From assembly GCA_946811185.2 (NCBI GenBank), contig OX328097.1:59115063-59179062 (forward strand): a DNA stretch of 64,000 nt, read 5' to 3'. The stretch comes from Hippopus hippopus (lineage: Eukaryota; Mollusca; Bivalvia; Cardiida; Cardiidae). This document shows positions 58,231 to 64,000 of this stretch, in pieces. Position numbers and translations under genes: made by a program. The notes beneath the pieces are model-generated. The model was not told where the DNA came from and searched no databases. It saw only the letters and a program-made list of their open reading frames with translations. Each line of letters starts with the position of its first letter. Position 1 is the stretch's first letter.

Positions 58231-58829
58231 GTTTAACACCTGAAACGAAGACAGATAACACATACTAATCATACCTTTAATCAAAATAGTATTTACATTG
58301 CATACGTTATTTTGTGTGGATGGTGTCAATTTGTAATATTATGTGTTTGTGTGCAACTGTTACCAAAACTTTCCTAGTTATACTTTGTATCTGCATGTAG
58401 CAGACAAGAAGGATGAAATCGCAGAAATACTCTCAACACACAAAAATATCAACAGCCAATATTGATAAAACTGAAGTTTTACAAGAATGTCTTGAATACT
58501 CATTCAAATACTTGAGTATTGCTATAAGGACACATTACTGAATTTCATTAAAAAAAAAAAGGTCATACCTGTACCTCCAAAAAAAAGGTTTTCTATGAAA
58601 AAAAAAAAATACAATATCAAAAACTTTTAAATGAGATTGTAATTCCAAAACTTCTGCCTATTTAAAAAAATTTTGAGTTGATAATTGAGTTAATGTTCTT
58701 TTTTGTCAGTTATTTTGTTTCACCTGTGTTGATTTGCTTTCATAATAAAGTTGCTTAATAACCACTTTAATTTTCAATCGAACCATTTACGTAATCCCCT
58801 TTATTGTTTGTGCTGAATTTCGTCATCCA

Positions 58830-59058
58830 TTAACCCTTTACTACACAGTGACGACTTTTAACGACCCTAGGGAAGAAGCCTTTTGAAAACATTGTGGGAA
58901 AAGGAGAAAATGATGGTTACCAGCATTTTCTCCTTTTCCAACAATGTTTTCAACCACATCAAACACATATTCAATAATTTCTGCCACTATGAAATTGTCG
59001 TCTGCAAATGCTTTCAACTTAGATAGGTTTAAAGTTTTGCTGTGTGGTAAAGGGTTAA
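58830..59058. repeat. TTAA-type hairpin MITE, reference copy (229 bp)
   Basis: It starts TTAACCCTTTACTACACAGT and ends GTGTGGTAAAGGGTTAA. The TTAA duplication is on both sides. The central hairpin (GAAAATGATGGTTACCAGCA) is at about 58897-58952. It lies upstream of the LPGAT1 start. Confidence 0.9.
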
Positions 59059-59157
59059 TTAGAGATTATTGTATATATAATAAAGGATTAACAGTTCAAG
59101 AGTAATTAACATGTTTCACTTTTGAAGTTAACTGTAGTGATGCATACTTTGCTGGTG

Positions 59158-59475
59158 ACCAGCCCGCATAGCTCAGGTGGAAGAGCATAGGACTTGTAAC
59201 TATCAAGTCTTGGGTCATTTCAGGGTGTGGGTGCAATCCCCATGGCTAGCCATCTAAGATTACTAATAGTCTTTCGGATGAGACTTTAAACTAGAGTACT
59301 GTGTTATGGTACTATACAATGAGCATGATAGAACCAGTCATAATTTAGGATCGGTTTCACCCAGTATCTTGCACTATCCCCTGTAACAAAACTAACAGTC
59401 TTCAAGGGGCCCGCCGAAATGGGCAAATGGTGGCAACAAATAAACATGAATTCAATCAATTCAAATCACATTCAA
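59158..59475 (+). repeat. tRNA-derived SINE
   Basis: The A box (ATAGCTCAGGTGGAAGAGCA) is at about 59168 and the B box (GGGTGCAATCCCCATG) at about 59228. The body contains 'GTCTTTCGGATGAGACTTTA', a phrase found in many animal SINE cores, and ends near an A-rich segment. An extra insertion between the boxes rules out a functional tRNA. Confidence 0.8.
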
Positions 59476-59694
59476 ACAAACAAAATAAAAACCTTACAAG
59501 TGTTTGCTACCTGTAACAGGCGTGACAGGTGTGAACAACAACCTGTCAGTGCGAAATTAGCTGTATAAATAATGACAGTGTATCAAATAGCACTCGGGAT
59601 ATGACAACCTTCAAGCAATGAAAATACTATCTAGAGCAAAAACACTATTTATATTTCAAAGAGAACTTTAACAAGAATTTTCATAAGTTTTTCA

Positions 59695-60010
59695 TATGGG
59701 GACTATTTATCCAGAATTTAATTTGGATACGATTTCTCCAGCGAATTCGTCCCCTGAGAACCATTTCTCCAGTATAGGGACGATTTCTCCAGGGGACGAT
59801 TTCACCAGTATTCCTTGTAAAATAAAAGTATGTTTGAGTGGGATGTTGAGCATGTAGTGATGCTTTATCTAAAACTGTATTTGGGGTCGAGTTCTCGAAA
59901 TATTTTGTCCCCTTGGACGATTTCTCTGAAGACACAGTCTCCATTCAGTTTGGGGATGATTTCTCGGGGATGATTTCTCCAGTCTCCAGCCTCCATAGGA
60001 CAATTTTTTC
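59695..60010. repeat. Irregular array of a 17-bp unit GGGGACGATTTCTCCAG
   Basis: About eight recognisable units of GGACGATTTCTCCAG lie in two groups (59700-59815 and 59925-59995). Inverse-like pieces (TTCGTCCCC, TTTTGTCCCC) lie between. A minus-strand frame across it is probably an artefact. Confidence 0.65.
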
Positions 60011-60319
60011 AGCATTTCTATCTATAGAAAATTCTTTAAGATACACACTTTGAAACAAGATCTTGCTGTTTAACATGAGCTGCTATTAGGCTAAGTAAAA
60101 GTTCTTTTGGCCGAAAACTAAATAAGGTCTTACCTTTTTTTTTTTATTACCTAATTATCACGATTGTTATGAGTAACGAAAGGTCATATTTCCCACATTC
60201 TGTTAGTTACTTCCCTTTTGTTTTTATTATGATCTCCCTTAGATCAAAATGGAAAAATCAAAGTGCTGACGCACTGAAGCATCGGGTTCCTTTCTGCTAC
60301 TGGAATTAAACTTGCTTGT

Positions 60320-60520
60320 GGTTGACTTGCAATATTTTTATTTCAGCTTCACGGGGAAAGGAGAAAAAAACTGCAAACCAACATTTTCTCCTTTTTCCAC
60401 AATCTTTTCTACCCTATCAAAGACAAATCCCACCGTTTCAGTGACACCTTTTTTGTTGTCTGCGGTTGCTTTGAATTTGGATAAATCTAAAATTTTATCA
60501 ATTAGTAAAGTGTTAAACAA
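60320..60520. repeat. TTAA-type hairpin MITE, diverged
   Basis: The core is at about 60350-60402 (GGAAAGGAGAAAAAAACTGC and its imperfect complement). The right flank has 'ATCAATTAGTAAAGTGTTAAAC'. Confidence 0.6.
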
Positions 60521-60524
60521 CCAA

Positions 60525-62630
60525 ATCTATGTACAAAGGTACTCCCACATGCTCCATGGCACCTGTCTCAAAGTAGTTTGGTCAAGATTAATAATGGAGG
60601 TAAGTAAGGATCCAATGAAAATATTTGAAAAAGAAATTGTTACAAAAGCAATGAATTTTCTTTTTACAAGCAATGTTTGCTTTCGCAATGAATAACTCTT
60701 CAAGCGGTCTGTTGCTTTGAGTGTTTTGCTTAGTTATAATTATCATATATTAATTAATAATGAATTTCGCAAGTTATCAAACACTACATGTATGTATTAT
60801 GCGAATAAGTGAATGATGCTATTTTGTCCTGCAGGAGAAAAGTCATTTAATCAGAAAAGTTGAAACTATGAGGAATGACCACCCAATGTCAATTCTACAC
60901 CCCTCCAGTCCTCACCACAGGTAAAACCCTAGACAAACCGAAGTACATATTAGAAACGGTGCTTAATACTTATGGTTTTTAAAAAAGTGAACCGTTCTTA
61001 CCTGAAAAACTTTTGAAAATTATTACCAGAATTTCGCAAGCCTTTCTGTTTTGGGCTGTCACTGTTTCGGTTATGGACTGAAATAAATCTGCTAATGGGC
61101 GAGATGAGACTTACATTGATACCTTATTACCAATAAACTTCCCCACAATTTCGACAAAGATTTAATAAAAGGCTCAACCTTTCAATAAATGAGGAAAATT
61201 GATTCTTGATTTTATACCTGACAAATGTAACTATTTTATTTGAAATAAAAGGATAACACGACATATTGACAATATTGCTGAAGATCTTTAGTGAAGGAAA
61301 CCAAGACATAGATAAAGTGGATATTATTCATTGCAAAGTGTATATGCAGTTATCTATCTGACCGAATTTTACATTTCGAATTATATACATGTATATTGAA
61401 TGTTTTATTACCTGATTTAAGCTTCTTCTGATTATTAGATCTTGTCAATATAAACAAATCTTTAATCACAACTTGAAATTTTGGCAGTTGTTGTTTTTAA
61501 TGTGATGATATGTAAGGGAGATTACCCGCTCATTACAAAATATCATTCATATCTTTAACTGCTTTTTCAAATCTTTGGATGTAGCCTAGTGATAAATAAT
61601 TACAAAACCATCATAAAACATTTAATAATCCATTACAACTCAGTGGAAGAAATGATGTTAAGAGCTTCAAATGTGTTCCATATTTTTATTCGTCTTTGGT
61701 TTTAGGCTGTTCACAACTATAAGGGACACAACTATGATATCAATTAAGACTTAAGTGAGTAGGAGTTTTTATACCATTATTATTCAAAATTTTGCGAGTC
61801 TTGCAAATCATGAAAAAAATAATAAATAAACAAATAAATAAAACGAATTTCAAGTTTTATTTCAATGAGATTCCGTTAAAAGTTGAAAGGAAAGCATAAG
61901 GAATAAGGAAAAGGAAAAGCAAATTAGTAAATGAATACATACATAAATGGACATGTTTTGCTTATTTCCTTATTTTTTCCTTTTTTCTTTCCATTTTGGT
62001 TGCAGTTTAAAAAAAGTAGTAATCAAAGCTACCGGAAACAAAGGAAATAACTCACCTTTACAAACAGTAACAAAACTATCAGTTATAATGCTAATTAAAC
62101 TCGGTCTCTGCTCATTGTGTCATGTGAGGCGTAAAGATCAACATCAGACTGCCACTGAACATGACCTCTGTAAACAATACCACTATGATTTTTCTACAGG
62201 TATTCATGGACTAAATTTCATTCATGTTGATTTACCATATATTGCAACCCTTATTGGCATGCATAGAAAGAGTAGCGGACAACATAGATCAAGATCAGAT
62301 TGTATACTGAATACTGAATCTATACTGTCAACTTGTTTTGTCAAGCCTAAAAAAAGTCTGTCTCAGTTTCAGTGGAATGTATTATCAGCTTTCCAAAGAG
62401 GCCGAGTTATTTGCTTGGCGTTGAAAGAGTTAAATCTATACCAAATAATCGCTAGTATTAACGACCCCCAGAGAAACTAGGAGATTGCCCGGGGGAAATT
62501 TATCGAGTCAGCTATGGGGAAGTTAGTATAGAACCTCATAAGCCGCACTTGGGAAAATAAGTAACCAATCACCCAGTGCACAAATGTCTTATTTCAGATT
62601 CCTTTGTTTTCAAATTCATTACGATAGGAG
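60525..62630. other. AT-rich intergenic stretch, no supported gene
   Basis: The 177-codon frame at 61947-62480 contains a second-family MITE core near 62275-62330 (ATAGATCAAGATCAGA and partial complement), so it is most likely chance. Other frames are short and without recognisable content. Confidence 0.5.
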
Positions 62631-62639
62631 TATTCCACA

Positions 62640-63405
62640 TTTATGAAAAAGTAGAAGCTTAATTTATGACCTTCAAGTATGACCTATGACCTCGACCTTG
62701 AAACTACTACAGTGAATAATTCAGAGAGACACTAACTACCCATTAAATAGAAATTTGTCAAAGATTTTATCATTTGACCATCAGATGTGACCTTCGACCT
62801 ACTTGAACAAACTTTTGGAATGGCACATCTATTCATAAAGGGGAAACAATTATGTGAATCTATTTTTAAATCCATCCATATCCATATATGTAGAAATTAT
62901 GGCTCGGACGAGATCTATTTATGATAATTTTATCGTTTGACCTTAAAGTGTAACCTTGACCTATGACCTATATGATCAAATATTTTAAATGGCACATGTA
63001 CTCATAAGGAGAACAGTTGTGCCAAATTATTTTGAAACCCATCTAAAATGTAGAATTTATGGCTCGAAAATGCTCTGATAATGACAATTTGATTATTTGA
63101 TCTTTTATTGTGACCTTGACCTTGGACCTTTCTGAACAAGTGATTCAAAAGGCAGCATTAGTGGTAAAGAAGAACCCTTGTGTAAAATTATTCTTAAATT
63201 CATCGATAAATGTAGAAGTTGTAGCTCGGACAAGCTCTATGTTTGACAATTCTATAATTTGATCTTTAAGTTTATCTATGACTTTGAACCTACCTGAACA
63301 AATGATATAAAAAACACTTCTATTGTTAAATGAGAACAATTGTGTCATATTATTTATTCCATAAATATAGAAGTTACGGCTCGGAGAAGCTCCATTTATA
63401 ACCAT
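62640..63405. repeat. Tandem array with a roughly 160-bp period
   Basis: The phrase GGCTCGGACGAG or variants recurs at about 62901, 63061, 63223 and 63377, and 'TGACCTTGACCTATGACCT'-like runs recur between them. There are about 4.5 units, diverged by many point changes. No gene is seen from here to the end of the window. Confidence 0.85.
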
Positions 63406-64000
63406 TGTGTAGGTTTTACAATGGAGTAGTCAAAAATTGCCAGCAACTTACTCTAACGATTTATTAAGGTGATAAAGCTTGTGAGGAAAATGACAATATC
63501 AGTGACATTTGCATGGTTTTCTGGTGCTATATAATGGTAAAGGAGAAAGAAAAAAATGGACATGTTATCTTTTTTCACAACCGTTGTCTTAAAACTATCA
63601 TCATTCCACAATGGAGGCTGAATAATTACCTTTTCTTTACTTAAAAGACAACCGTTACGATACAGAAATATATCCCAACAGTGCCTCGCTGGTAGATTTA
63701 ACCGATACATCGCCACATTAAAAAAACACAGTGTCCCGTATGTGACACTATTTTGTCCCGTATTTGATTCGTTTATGATACTGATGGGAAAAGCAGCATT
63801 TTAGCAATCCTTTGATAATTGTGTGCATTGAAAGCGGAAAACCAGAAAAACAAACTATCTTCGATCATAATATTCATTTATTGTATGACTTCCCAAACGA
63901 CTGCACTTAACAAGCAGCTGACTCTAGATTTCAATAAGCCATTTTTTTTTTCAACTGTTTTATCGAGTATTCTGACAAACAAAACCCATTCAACAACAAT

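Noticed and set aside
59158..59260. Possible tRNA gene
   Set aside because: A and B boxes are present, but there is extra sequence between them, the stems do not close and a SINE body follows.
61947..62480. 177-codon open frame on the plus strand
   Set aside because: It includes a piece of the second TTAA MITE family, shows no recognisable domain, starts in a pyrimidine-rich stretch and lacks supporting exons.

Overview
The window is AT-rich animal nuclear DNA with spliced, intron-rich genes, tRNA-derived SINEs, long microsatellites and a very dense load of short palindromic transposon-like elements. The repeat types (the GAGCCATGCTCTG-type palindromes, 146- and 160-bp tandem arrays, SINEs ending in GCGTTAAAC plus a CAAT/CAAA tail) and the lineage-type secreted proteins suggest a bivalve mollusc, probably a heterodont clam. 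That assignment is inference from repeat and protein style, not from a database match.

Five genes can be supported. (1) 5.05-6.40 kb, minus: an uninterrupted frame for a secreted Cys-rich protein with sushi-like modules. A decayed, partial copy of the same gene lies at 2.09-2.33 kb on the same strand. (2) 10.1-13.5 kb, plus: a four-exon gene for a 332-residue RING-finger protein. (3) 15.4-18.2 kb, plus: a gene with a TATA box, a non-coding first exon and three coding exons, giving a 247-residue secreted repetitive protein with a Val/Pro-rich block and a C-terminal Phe-Asn-Asp repeat, in the style of a shell-matrix or other extracellular structural protein. (4) 32.3-36.8 kb, minus: five exons of an MCFD2-like EF-hand protein with an unusual Gln/Gly-rich tail; the 5' end was not located. 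(5) 51.4-58.2 kb, minus: a complete five-coding-exon LPGAT1-type lysophospholipid acyltransferase of 371 residues, one intron of which has a GC donor. Exon phases agree through each spliced model. The genes look functionally unrelated, as expected in a metazoan genome; there is no operon.

Between and inside the genes nearly everything recognisable is repeat. The most abundant family (about 40 recognisable hairpins) is a 229-bp element flanked by TTAA, with TTAACCCTTTACCA ends and an almost perfect central hairpin. A second TTAA-flanked family is 211 bp long. Both look like piggyBac-type MITEs. Other material includes a family of about 260 bp with GAGCCATGCTCTG ends, a family with TTCACCAACCATTCTTA ends, a 2.4-kb TA-flanked inverted-repeat element (28.8-31.2 kb), a decayed mariner transposase (2.6-3.25 kb), at least seven SINEs or SINE fragments, a 146-bp-period array (45.3-46.7 kb), a 160-bp-period array (62.6-63.4 kb), and an inverted pair of arrays made of a 16-bp unit (40.7-41.2 kb).

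The best leads for something undescribed are the inverted 16-bp-unit arrays and their look-alikes at 56.2 and 59.7 kb, the subfamilies of the TTAA hairpin element whose core sequence has changed while staying self-complementary, and the Val-Pro / Phe-Asn-Asp repeat protein.
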